A DNA stretch of 64,000 nt from Acetofilamentum sp. Lineage in GTDB: Bacteria > Hydrothermota > 32-111. The notes beneath the pieces are model-generated. The model saw only the letters and a list, made by a program, of their open reading frames with translations. It was not told the origin of the DNA and ran no database searches. This document shows positions 1 to 8,407 of this stretch, one piece after another. Position 1 is the stretch's first letter. Each line of letters opens with the position of its first letter. The stretch lies in contig DYMB01000006.1 of assembly GCA_020721805.1 (NCBI GenBank), forward strand, positions 1-64,000, written 5' to 3'. A program made the translations under genes and the position numbers.

Positions 1-160
1 CATTATACTTTAACAAAAATATCACAAATATTAAAGATACATTTTACAGAGATTTCAATCATATACAAAACCTCAAATAAAAATAGAATCCTCAATGAAT
101 TTGATAAATCTTCAAAGTTAAAAGACTGACCCCAAAGGGTTCTATCTTCTTATAAATGCT

Positions 161-1572
161 TCACCTTATCTTTATCATCTTTTTTGTAAGCGTCTGGTTT
201 TTCTCTTTAAGTTTAACAAAATATATCCCATTGTTCAACTGTCCAATATCTGTCTGGTGTTTTCCACTTCTTGCTCTTTCTTCCTGATGTAATCATCATA
301 ATCAAACCCAGCCTCTACTATCACTCCATCACTCGCCTCCGCTCTTATTATCTCCGGCGCTGATGGATCCCTCGTCGTATCACACTCAAATATCCTTGTG
401 CATTCCTCTCCTAAACTCTCCCCACCTCCGCTGAATATTATCTCATCTATCCCATTCTTATTAAAATCATAACACCTTATATAACTCTCTATTGTATAAT
501 ATGTAGGATCTGTCCATTCCCACATCCTCTCAAATTGATTATCTCCAGTTGACTCCCATACCTCTATGTGTCTACCTCCACAGATAACAAGTTCATTCAG
601 CCCATCTCCGTCTATATCTCCATAATCTATGTCTCCACCAACTAGATATGGATAATCTGTCCCAACCACAAACTCCCTATTGAATATTATGTCTGTTCCC
701 TCAAAGATTACACATTTATATGAGACCTGATACCACATTACATCAATATAGTTTATAAGCAGTTCTTCTACCTCATTTCTCCCATCTCTGTCTATATCTG
801 GCAATATTAACAAACACATAGTAGATCCATAACTCATTATACTGTCTGTAAACTCAAAACTATCATCTGACGATGATACACTCTCATATTTGAATATTTG
901 AGTTTTAAAGTAACTCTCCAAAACCACCTCTGTCAATGAATCATTATCTATATCTCCTATATCCATTGCACTTTCTATTTGTGTATTCTCCTCAAATGTA
1001 TTCAGTATCTCATACTGATTATCACCAATACAGGTAAAATAAAACCAGCCAAGAGCCTTTGATGGTGTTGATAACCACGGTATCCCTGCTCCATAGATTC
1101 TATCAACCCCATCTCCTTTCAATTTGTTAGTTATACTAACATAATGTAGTGCCTTAAATATAGTGTCTGATGTCCATACAACTGTATCAAAAAATGAAGT
1201 CATATCTCTTTGCTCATATACCCACAACCTTTTGCTCAAAGTTTTCCATATAACTGCATCTTTTAATCCATCTCCGTCTAAATCCCCTATTCCCTCTATT
1301 ACTATATATGGATAATTTGTATCCAATGGTATTGAATCTATTAAATCAAAACCATTCTTTCCATTATATTCATAAAATAATATTGAATATGCATGATCAA
1401 TCACAATTTCATTTTTACCATTATTATTGCAGTCTATATTTTTTTGTGAGATTGGACTTATATATGGCATTACTCCCTTATCAAGATATTCATATTGTCA
1501 AAATGTTTCTGAATTTACTTCTATAACCAGACATATAATAATAAATGACAATAATTTAATAATTCTTTTCAT
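161..1572 (-). pseudogene. FG-GAP/VCBS-repeat surface protein, decayed at both ends
   Basis: The longest open stretch (235-1470) holds about six calcium-binding-type repeats such as GDLDGDGLKD, GDIDNDSLTE, PDIDRDGRNE and GDIDGDGLNE, as in beta-propeller FG-GAP/VCBS proteins on cell surfaces. Upstream and in the same frame, an ATG at 1572 starts a signal peptide (MKRIIKLLSFIIICLVIEVNS). A TGA at 1498-1500 interrupts the frame after SETF, and the frame then continues QYEYLDKGV into the repeats. At the other end the main frame stops at 235-237, while a second frame (161 to about 292) encodes GQLNNGIYFVKLKEKNQ followed by a basic end, the classic FlgD/type-IX sorting tail. The gene therefore looks intact in design but carries a nonsense codon and a C-terminal frameshift or deletion. 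Sequencing error is the alternative. Confidence 0.7.
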
Positions 1573-1578
1573 ATCCAA

Positions 1579-1665
1579 TTAAATAAGCAATAATACCACC
1601 AATACTAACATATATCGTAAGTATCGGGGGGGGGTGATAGTTACACGCTTTTTGAAATTTTCCAT
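1579..1665 (-). CDS. small single-helix membrane ORF with a C9 tract
   Basis: An ATG at 1665 follows a strong AGGAGG ribosome-binding site and a promoter-like sequence. The frame gives a 28-residue peptide, MENFKKRVTITPPR followed by a hydrophobic end, and stops at 1579-1581 just before the start of the FG-GAP gene. Nine consecutive C residues (1626-1634) lie inside it. One more C, or two fewer, would switch the end to PILTIYVSIGGIIAYLIGY plus EKNY, also a membrane helix, with its stop inside the start of the next gene. It has no recognised family. It could be a real small protein, a frameshifted one, or a leader coupled to the downstream gene. Confidence 0.35.
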   Translation of the reverse strand: MENFKKRVTITPPRYLRYMLVLVVLLLI

Positions 1666-1694
1666 ACTTCCTCCTTTTTTTATTTAACAAAAAA

Positions 1695-1723
1695 ATTATA
1701 TATTCTTTTTTAAAAAAAGTCAG
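1695..1723 (-). promoter_or_regulatory. promoter of the small ORF/FG-GAP gene
   Basis: On the minus strand CTGACT (1718-1723) and a perfect TATAAT (1695-1700) are separated by 17 bases. The AGGAGG site and ATG of the small ORF follow about 30 bases downstream. The -10 is ideal and the -35 moderate. Confidence 0.5.
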
Positions 1724-1835
1724 CATCTTGAAGGAGTAAACTACACTATATTGAAGGTGAGTTTAAAAATTGATAATTAAATAAAACTAAAAGGAAGGGA
1801 AAAATGAATGAAACAACAAAAAAGATTGGGAGTTT

Positions 1836-2218
1836 TAAAAAATCCGCTTATGCGGATTACTTTTATCTGGGGAGCAGGGATGATGCTGTTTATCTGTTTC
1901 CATAGCCTCTCTTGTATTGAAATAATTCCTTCCCGGCTACAAACCCCTTTTTCGGAAAACTTCGTTTTGCTCACTTTGTTCGCGTTCTCTCCTTTCCCCA
2001 TATTAAAAAATCCGCTTATGCGGATTACTTTTATCTGGGGAGCAGGGATGATGCTGTTTATCTGTTTCCATAGCCTCTCTTGTATTGAAATAATTCCTTC
2101 CCGGCTACAAACCCCTTTTTCGGAAAACTTCGTTTTGCTCACTTTGTTCGCGTTCTCTCCTTTCCCCATATTAAAAAATCCGCTTATGCGGATTACTTTT
2201 ATCTGGGGAGCAGGGATT
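1836..2218. repeat. 168-bp tandem repeat next to tRNA-Gln
   Basis: Two full copies and a third partial copy recur at an exact 168-base period; the landmark TCCGCTTATGCGGA starts at 1843, 2011 and 2179. On the minus strand each unit starts with the last bases of tRNA-Gln(CTG), then a hairpin terminator, then about 120 bases with no convincing gene. The third copy runs directly into the intact tRNA gene. Because 168 is a multiple of three, open frames run through the array on both strands, but they are artefacts of periodicity. The unit could be the footprint of repeated insertion at a tRNA 3' end, or a simple tandem duplication. Confidence 0.85.
2173..2194 (-). terminator. hairpin terminator after tRNA-Gln
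   Basis: On the minus strand AATCCGC-ATAA-GCGGATT is followed by a run of T, 9 bases beyond the tRNA end. It should close the gltX/tRNA transcript. Identical hairpins recur at 2009-2026 and 1841-1858 as part of the 168-bp repeat, so the transcript meets up to three terminators in series. Confidence 0.75.
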
Positions 2219-2273
2219 CGAACCCCGATAGCATGATCCAGAGTCATGAGTCCTGCCGTTGGACGACTCCCCA
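2203..2273 (-). tRNA. tRNA-Gln (anticodon CTG)
   Basis: The minus strand folds as a cloverleaf: acceptor TGGGGAG/CTCCCCA with the U1-A72 pair typical of bacterial tRNA-Gln, D-arm GTCC/GGAC, anticodon stem CATGA/TCATG around loop CTCTGGA (anticodon CTG), T-arm with TTCGAAT, and discriminator G. The 3' CCA is not encoded. It lies 13 bases beyond tRNA-Glu in the same transcript direction. Confidence 0.9.
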
Positions 2274-2286
2274 AAATATTTTAATA

Positions 2287-2361
2287 TGGTAGCGGTACGG
2301 GGAATCGAACCCCGGTTTTATGGCTGAGAACCACACGTCCTAGCCGCTAGACGATACCGCC
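2287..2361 (-). tRNA. tRNA-Glu (anticodon CTC), overlapping the end of gltX
   Basis: The minus strand gives acceptor GGCGGTA/TACCGCT (G1-U72 wobble), anticodon stem TGTGG/CCATA around loop TTCTCAG (anticodon CTC), T-loop TTCGATT and an encoded CCA at 2287-2289. Its first 15 bases are also the last four codons and the TAG stop of gltX. It must be released from the same RNA as the synthetase message. Confidence 0.92.
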
Positions 2362-3795
2362 ATCATTTTGTTTTGTAAATATATCAAATTCAAAAATTCT
2401 TGTCAAGCGTCTGACAGACTCTTCTTTACCAAAAATCTCCATCATCAAAAAGAGCGATGGCCCTTCTGTCCTTCCAGATAGAGCGAGTCTTGTTGGATGA
2501 ATAACATCAGCACCTTTAATATTTTTTTCATCAATATATTCTTTGTAAACTTTTTCGATTTCAAAAGAGTTAAAATCTTTTATATTTTGAATTTTTTTAG
2601 TTAAATCTTTTAAATAGCCAATCTTTTCAGATGTAAAATATTTTTCAATTCCTTTTTTATCATAATTCTCGATATCTTTGAAAAAGAATTGAGTCAAAAA
2701 TGGAAAATCTTTCAAATACCGAGCTTTTTCTTTCACACTTTCAATTATCTTTAAAATTTTTTCTTTTGGATACTCTTTTAAATCTATATTTTCCTTTAAA
2801 TAGAATGGGACAAGAAGTTCATAAAGTTTCTCATTGGTTGAATTGGTAATATATTTTGAATTCATCCATTCAAGTTTTTTATAATCAAAGACACCACCCT
2901 TTTTTGCAACCTTATCGAATGAAAAAAGTTTTATCATCTCCTGAAGAGAGAGAATCTCCCTATTATCACCGGGGCTCCATCCTATCAACCCTATAAAGTT
3001 AATAAACGCCTCTGGTAAAATACCCATATCCTTGAAAGATAGAACTGAAACGGTTCCAGATCTTTTTGAAAGTTTCGCTCTCTTCTCATCAAGAATCAAT
3101 GGAAGATGAGCAAATTCTGGTGGTTTTACACCAAGCAATCTATAAATATGCAACTGCTTGAATGTGTTTGAAATATGGTCATCACCCCTTATTACATGTG
3201 TAATCCCCATTCTGTAATCATCGATAACAACCGCAAAGTTGTAAACAGGTGTTTTATCACTTCTTATTATTATAAAATCCTCTATCTCACTGTTATCTTT
3301 CTCTATCAACCCATGTATCAGATCATTAAAACCGGTCTTCCCTTCTGGAATAAAGACTCGCCATACGAAAGGTTTATTCTCTTTAAGATTTTTTTCTATC
3401 TCCTCCTGTGAAAGGTTCAAACATTTTCTATCATATTTCCATGCTCTCTTTTCAGATATAGCCTTCCGTTTCCTTTCCTCAAGTTCCTCCGGGGTGCAAA
3501 AACATCTATAGATTCCACCTGTTTTTTGTAATCTTTCAATATGATCTATATAATGTGAAAAATAATCTGACTGGAAAAATGGTCCCTCATCATAATCAAG
3601 TTTTAGCCATTTCAATCCTTCAATGATTATATCAGTCATTTCCTTCGAAGATCTTTCAACATCTGTATCCTCTATCCTCAGAATGAATTTACCATTATTT
3701 TTTCTTGCGAAAAGATAGTTGTATAGAGCGGTTCTTGCGGTCCCAACATGCAAATACCCTGTCGGACTCGGCGCTATTCTAACCCTTACTGCCAT
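2347..3795 (-). CDS. gltX: glutamyl-tRNA synthetase
   Basis: This class I synthetase charges tRNA-Glu with glutamate, and in many bacteria also tRNA-Gln. The HIGH-type motif PSPTGYLHVG lies near the N-terminus and the KMSKS-type motif KLSKRSG near residue 240. Zinc-type cysteines are seen in CFC and further on in YDRKC. The length (about 482 aa) is normal. I prefer the second of two adjacent ATGs (3795) because GGAGG is only one base from the first. The start overlaps the end of lnt. The stop codon (2347-2349) lies inside the tRNA-Glu gene, and tRNA-Gln follows, so enzyme and two potential substrates share one transcript. Whether it discriminates between the tRNAs cannot be told from motifs alone. 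Confidence 0.95.
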   Translation of the reverse strand: MAVRVRIAPSPTGYLHVGTARTALYNYLFARKNNGKFILRIEDTDVERSSKEMTDIIIEGLKWLKLDYDEGPFFQSDYFSHYIDHIERLQKTGGIYRCFCTPEELEERKRKAISEKRAWKYDRKCLNLSQEEIEKNLKENKPFVWRVFIPEGKTGFNDLIHGLIEKDNSEIEDFIIIRSDKTPVYNFAVVIDDYRMGITHVIRGDDHISNTFKQLHIYRLLGVKPPEFAHLPLILDEKRAKLSKRSGTVSVLSFKDMGILPEAFINFIGLIGWSPGDNREILSLQEMIKLFSFDKVAKKGGVFDYKKLEWMNSKYITNSTNEKLYELLVPFYLKENIDLKEYPKEKILKIIESVKEKARYLKDFPFLTQFFFKDIENYDKKGIEKYFTSEKIGYLKDLTKKIQNIKDFNSFEIEKVYKEYIDEKNIKGADVIHPTRLALSGRTEGPSLFLMMEIFGKEESVRRLTRIFEFDIFTKQNDGGIV

Positions 3796-5302
3796 CATAC
3801 CTCCAGGAGAACTTTATAAAAACTAACACAACAAATATGTAAATAAAAATTTTCCCCAGAATATTATCAGAAGAGACAAAAAAAGTCAACCTGTCATTTG
3901 TTTTAACATTTTGATAAGAGATTTGTTGTTTTCCCTTTTGAGTTGTATATAAAATATTCCCATACCAATCTATAACAGCGGAGATGCCAGGATTTGAAAC
4001 CCTAACAAGATATCTTCTCGTCTCAACGGATCTTAAAACTCCAGAGTAAAAATGTTGTTTTAATCCATCACCTTTTATAAACCATATATCTTCGGAAACA
4101 TTCACAAGAAAGGATGCACCATTTTTTACAAATTTTGAAATCAATGATGGAAAGATTGATTCAAAACATATGTATCCTGAAAATTTTAAATTACCAGATG
4201 AAAAGACCTTATAATTTTCCCCTGGTGTATATACACCCTGTCCATAATCTATTTTTTTTATAAAACTGTATCTATTATCATATGGAAGATGCTCTACAAA
4301 AGGAACAAGACGAATCTTATCATAATATTCAACAGATAAATCAGGTTTAAATAAAAATATAGAGTTGTAATCATTATTTCTATCGTATCTCAAACCTCCA
4401 ATCAAAATAAATTTTTTGTTTTTTGATGCGAATTCTATAAGATATTTTCTAAATAAATTTCCTCCTGAAAGGTATACAGGTGAACTCGTTTCAGGGAATA
4501 TGAGAATATCAGCATCTAAATTTGAAGAGGCTTCAAGTAAACTTTTTATCATATTTATTCTATAATCAATGAATTCATCATATGATTCTTTCATATAACC
4601 TTCAAGGTTCGGTTGTATAAGAACCACTTTTATCTTTTTTGTGTTTGCTGATTCAAAATCTCTTTTCAATGAAAAAATGCCATAATAGAAGATAAAGATA
4701 AAAAGAATAAGAAAAATTAAAAAATTTATTTTTCTTGTCTCTCTAACTTTTAAAAATTTAAAAATGAGAATGGAGAAAAATATTACAAAAAAAGATAAAA
4801 GATAAGAACCACCGATATCCGCTGTCTGTATGAAAAGAGGATATTTTATAAGTGATACGGATGGTGGAATCCATATAAATGAAAGATCTCTTGTTGAAGT
4901 CATCAAAATCTCAATTACCATATAAAAAAAAGGAATAAAATAGATTTCAAAGTTCTCGATGGAAAAGATAAAAAAGGGTAAAGAATACAAAAGAGAACAC
5001 AAACCAGAAAGAAGAATCCAGCCAAAAAATAATAGTATTTTCTGTAAATTTGTAAGATCCACATTCAAGTTCAAAATCCATACAAGAGTTAAAAGCCAGT
5101 ATATAAAAAAGATTATAAATGTTATCAGGTTTCTTTTTCTTTTAAAAGATGAAATGGTAAAAATTATAGATGAAAAAATTATTATATAAAAAAAACCTAT
5201 ATCTATAAATTTCATCGAAAGAAAAAGTAGGACTGGTGTAAAAAATATTGAAAATAGTTTAATAAAAGATAACATCTCTCTTTTCAACTTTCCAATTTTC
5301 AA
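3779..5302 (-). CDS. lnt: apolipoprotein N-acyltransferase
   Basis: Lnt adds the third acyl chain to lipoproteins at the periplasmic face of the inner membrane. The N-terminal half has many membrane segments, and the C-terminal half is a nitrilase-fold domain with the expected triad: Glu in IFPETSSP (about residue 270), Lys in YYDKIRLVPF and Cys in GYICFESIF. The frame opens with TTG at 5302; an ATG at 5275 is an equally good or better start because it reduces overlap with purN. It overlaps gltX by about 20 bases. Its presence fits a diderm envelope and the lipoproteins at 8408 and 51077. Confidence 0.92.
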   Translation of the reverse strand: MKIGKLKREMLSFIKLFSIFFTPVLLFLSMKFIDIGFFYIIIFSSIIFTISSFKRKRNLITFIIFFIYWLLTLVWILNLNVDLTNLQKILLFFGWILLSGLCSLLYSLPFFIFSIENFEIYFIPFFYMVIEILMTSTRDLSFIWIPPSVSLIKYPLFIQTADIGGSYLLSFFVIFFSILIFKFLKVRETRKINFLIFLILFIFIFYYGIFSLKRDFESANTKKIKVVLIQPNLEGYMKESYDEFIDYRINMIKSLLEASSNLDADILIFPETSSPVYLSGGNLFRKYLIEFASKNKKFILIGGLRYDRNNDYNSIFLFKPDLSVEYYDKIRLVPFVEHLPYDNRYSFIKKIDYGQGVYTPGENYKVFSSGNLKFSGYICFESIFPSLISKFVKNGASFLVNVSEDIWFIKGDGLKQHFYSGVLRSVETRRYLVRVSNPGISAVIDWYGNILYTTQKGKQQISYQNVKTNDRLTFFVSSDNILGKIFIYIFVVLVFIKFSWRYDGSKG

Positions 5303-5867
5303 AAAGGATCATTTTCATAGTCTGGAAATATAGTTTATGTTCATTTTTCAAAATAATCTTCTCAACATCCTCAACACTCTTTGCTTGGGAAATATCAACA
5401 GCCCTTTGTGATATTATTGGACCCGTATCAACACCATAATCAATAAAATGAACAGAACATCCTGAAATTTTTACTTTATATTCAAAAGCCTGTTTCTGTG
5501 CATCTTTACCTTTGAATGATGGCAAAAGTGATGGATGGATATTTATTATTTTTAAATAATATTTTTCAACAATATTTTTAGGAACTATTCTCATAAAACC
5601 AGCAAGCACTATAAGATCGGGTGAAATATTATCAATTATTTTCAAAAACTCCTCTTCAGAAAATTTATCAAATTTCCATCCGGGTGGCATTTCGTTTAAA
5701 ACAAAAGTTTTTACATTATACTTTTGTGCTTTTTTTAAACCTTCCGCTGATGGGTTATCGGAAAGAATAAAAAAATCTATGGGTAATTTTTCCTTCTTTG
5801 ATTTTTTAAGAAGGGACTCCATATTTGAGCCCCTTCCCGATATACATATCAATACTCTTTTATTCAC
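5259..5867 (-). CDS. purN: phosphoribosylglycinamide formyltransferase
   Basis: PurN transfers a formyl group from 10-formyl-tetrahydrofolate to GAR, the third step of purine synthesis. The N-terminal SGRGSN phosphate loop, the catalytic block INIHPSLLPSFKG and the later VDTGPI block are all present, and the length (202 aa) is normal. The start is GTG, sharing its first base with the TAG stop of the OmpA-like gene, so translation is probably coupled. No other purine genes are in the window. The C-terminus overlaps the start of lnt. Confidence 0.93.
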   Translation of the reverse strand: MNKRVLICISGRGSNMESLLKKSKKEKLPIDFFILSDNPSAEGLKKAQKYNVKTFVLNEMPPGWKFDKFSEEEFLKIIDNISPDLIVLAGFMRIVPKNIVEKYYLKIINIHPSLLPSFKGKDAQKQAFEYKVKISGCSVHFIDYGVDTGPIISQRAVDISQAKSVEDVEKIILKNEHKLYFQTMKMILFENWKVEKRDVIFY

Positions 5868-8398
5868 TAATCACCCTGTAAAACCTTGAATTCGACCCTT
5901 CTGTTTTTCTGGTAATCTTCTTCATTCTTTTCAGGGAAAACGAGAGGTTTATTCTCTCCATAACCTATCGCTATTATTCTTTTGGCACTTATTTTATGAA
6001 CACTGACAAGATAATTTTTAACCGATTCTGCTCTTCCATTTGAAAGTTTTTTATTGTAAGATTTTGATCCTCTTGAATCCGTATGTCCACTTATTTCAAC
6101 TTTTATGGAAGGATTCTCCTTCATTATCATTGCAAGAGAATCGCAAACAGGGTAAGATTCTGGCCTTAAAGTTGTTTTATTGAGATCAAAGAGAATATTG
6201 TTAAAAACGAAGACCATCTTTTCCTTCAAAAGCCCAACTTCAAGTGTGGAGATTATTCCACCCTTTATCTCGACATTAAATTTATCCTGCTTGATATACT
6301 TTGGCACAACAGGATCAATCTTGATATTATAGAATCCTTTCCTTATAGCCTTTGATGTATCAATTCCTCCAATACCAGTTTCAAAAGAATCCAAAATCAT
6401 ACTCATATCGGTTTTATATATTGTTACGATAGAATTTACAGGTTCAAGAGTTGTTGCGTTAAAAGTTTTCACTATAAGTTTACCATGAGTCGGGAACATC
6501 TCAACTATCTGTTTATACTCTTTACCTCTTTCTATATCTATGGTGAAAACAACATCATCTCTTCCTTTTGATTTCACCGTTACAGCATGTGTCCCTTCAT
6601 CAAGCCTTTTACTCACCATACCAGCAGTATCAGTATAAATCGTATCACCATCGGTAAATATTACGAGAGCATTCTCTACCGGTTTTTTTGTAATACCACT
6701 TATGACCTGAACATACAAAATACCCATAGAAGGATTCATTTTGTAAATTTTTTCAACTTTTCCGTTTGCCTTTAAAAAGAAAGAATCAAGAATAGTATCA
6801 TACTTATCCGCTGTAACTATAACTTTTAAATTTGTTTTGGGAAAATATTGTCTGAATTTTCCAGTAGAATTAGAGAAGAACGAATCCCTTTTCCCTGCAG
6901 GGTTATCTCTTATAACTTCAATTTTAGCGATAAGGGGATTTTCGGTGATAGAATCAATTATAACACCTTTAAATACTGAAACTACATTTGAATGTGCGCA
7001 AGCAGCAAGATTCAAATGCGCTCCCTTTGCGTTGTACAACAATCCATGATCCTGGGAAAGTGAGAGGTCTGAAGTAAAATTGCCAAAATTGAAACCAAGT
7101 CCAAAATTGAATCTAAATGTTTCCCTTCCGCCAAAAGTTGCCATACTTTCAAGTAGAAGAAAATGAAATGCAGTATACTGCACACCAAAACTCAATCTTG
7201 GTTTTTTAGTTGAAAATGAACTCTCTTTTAATCCCTGTGAGTATCTTGTAAAAATGTTGAATGGTAGATATCTTGCTGAATATGAAAGACCTAAATTAAA
7301 AACAGGCTCAAGAAATGTGGTTAAATTACCTTCATCATAAACCAATGAATTACCAAGTAGCGAACTTATTATCGAATCTGTTTTATCTTCATTACTTATG
7401 GTGGAATCAGAATTTATTGTTGTTATCACCCTGTGAAGGTTGATAACATTTAAAGAATCGGTTGCCATAAGGAATGTATATCTTCTTGCTCCATATTTCC
7501 AGAATATTCTTGATATAAGATGTTCCCAGGATAACTCTAACATCCATCTATCATCAATATTCCATGAAACACCTGTTCCTATATCAAATCCATGTCCTGG
7601 AAGATTGGCAAAACCGGGTGCTATATTGTTAACAAAAGTTGAAAGATCATCAAAACTTGAAATTTGGTCAGTATAAAAAGGTACAGCATAATCAAGATGC
7701 ATCCTTGTAACAACCCTCAAAAAATTAGAATCAGATTGAAAATAAAATGAATCAGCATAAAGATTAAAGTAAGATAGACCTGAAAGATAGGAAAGTGATA
7801 AACCAAAGTTTAACCTTCCATTATTTTCAAGATCAACACCTCCTCCAACTCCAAAACCAAATTGCCCTATAACCTGTGTTTCAAACTTTAAATCTTTAAA
7901 ATCATAAGTTGAATCAAACTGGTTCCCATAAAGCATTATATCAAAAAAAGCATCAGGGATCTGGAGTGCACTTCCTTCCCTGATATCAAATCCGAATCCG
8001 AAAAGTCCTATCTTGAATCCAAATAAAGGTAATCCAAGTCTGAGATATTCATCAAGTAAAAAATATGAGCCAATATTGTGAAGAATCGCCTCTTTTTTTT
8101 CCTCATTTATCGTATCAACTGGAAAAGAGTCAATAGGAGCGGTGGCTGCATTGTTAAATAAAAAAGCAAGAAATGAATAGGAGATTAGATTGTTTGTTAA
8201 TCCAGTGTTAAGTCTTATCAACTCCCAAGAATACCATGGAGTATCAGTTCTTCCAAGAAAAGATGGATTATAAAATATGGACTGATAACCAGTATTCAAA
8301 GGAGAATTCATATATCTATAATCATAATCTGAAAAAAGAAGAGTCGCTGTGATCAAAATCAAAATTATATAAAAAAACTTTTTCATTTTTTTCTCCAT
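5867..8398 (-). CDS. large outer-membrane protein with C-terminal OmpA domain
   Basis: The protein starts with a signal peptide (MKKFFYIILILITATLLF). It is followed by about 450 residues rich in aromatic beta-strand segments that look like an outer-membrane barrel of the PorV/DUF5723 kind. Next come carboxypeptidase-regulatory-like repeats (for example VIIDSITENPLIAKI, VISGITKKPVENALV, FNATTLEPVNSIV), and last an OmpA peptidoglycan-binding domain with FDLNKTTLRPES, SGHTDSRGS and NRRVEF. The second in-frame ATG (8386) is the likelier start because GGAG lies six bases before it. The gene sits nine bases after a lipoprotein gene and one base before purN. A role in anchoring the outer membrane to the wall is inferred from the OmpA domain; the barrel assignment is weaker. 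Confidence 0.85.
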   Translation of the reverse strand: MEKKMKKFFYIILILITATLLFSDYDYRYMNSPLNTGYQSIFYNPSFLGRTDTPWYSWELIRLNTGLTNNLISYSFLAFLFNNAATAPIDSFPVDTINEEKKEAILHNIGSYFLLDEYLRLGLPLFGFKIGLFGFGFDIREGSALQIPDAFFDIMLYGNQFDSTYDFKDLKFETQVIGQFGFGVGGGVDLENNGRLNFGLSLSYLSGLSYFNLYADSFYFQSDSNFLRVVTRMHLDYAVPFYTDQISSFDDLSTFVNNIAPGFANLPGHGFDIGTGVSWNIDDRWMLELSWEHLISRIFWKYGARRYTFLMATDSLNVINLHRVITTINSDSTISNEDKTDSIISSLLGNSLVYDEGNLTTFLEPVFNLGLSYSARYLPFNIFTRYSQGLKESSFSTKKPRLSFGVQYTAFHFLLLESMATFGGRETFRFNFGLGFNFGNFTSDLSLSQDHGLLYNAKGAHLNLAACAHSNVVSVFKGVIIDSITENPLIAKIEVIRDNPAGKRDSFFSNSTGKFRQYFPKTNLKVIVTADKYDTILDSFFLKANGKVEKIYKMNPSMGILYVQVISGITKKPVENALVIFTDGDTIYTDTAGMVSKRLDEGTHAVTVKSKGRDDVVFTIDIERGKEYKQIVEMFPTHGKLIVKTFNATTLEPVNSIVTIYKTDMSMILDSFETGIGGIDTSKAIRKGFYNIKIDPVVPKYIKQDKFNVEIKGGIISTLEVGLLKEKMVFVFNNILFDLNKTTLRPESYPVCDSLAMIMKENPSIKVEISGHTDSRGSKSYNKKLSNGRAESVKNYLVSVHKISAKRIIAIGYGENKPLVFPEKNEEDYQKNRRVEFKVLQGD

Positions 8399-8407
8399 AA
8401 CAATTTG

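Noticed and set aside
1..160. Possible gene or element at the left edge
   Set aside because: The stretch is AT-rich with no open frame of note, no tRNA-like fold and no convincing promoter in either direction. I see nothing supportable in it.
1498..1500. TGA read as Trp or selenocysteine in the FG-GAP gene
   Set aside because: Other genes here use TGG for Trp and several end at TGA; I see no selenocysteine insertion hairpin directly after the codon. A nonsense change or sequencing error is simpler.
1777..2274. Long open frames on both strands through the region beside tRNA-Gln (142 and 165 residues)
   Set aside because: The repeat period is 168 bases, a multiple of three, so any open 168-base stretch repeats in frame. 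The translations are identical blocks, run through terminator hairpins and a tRNA gene, and lack coding character.
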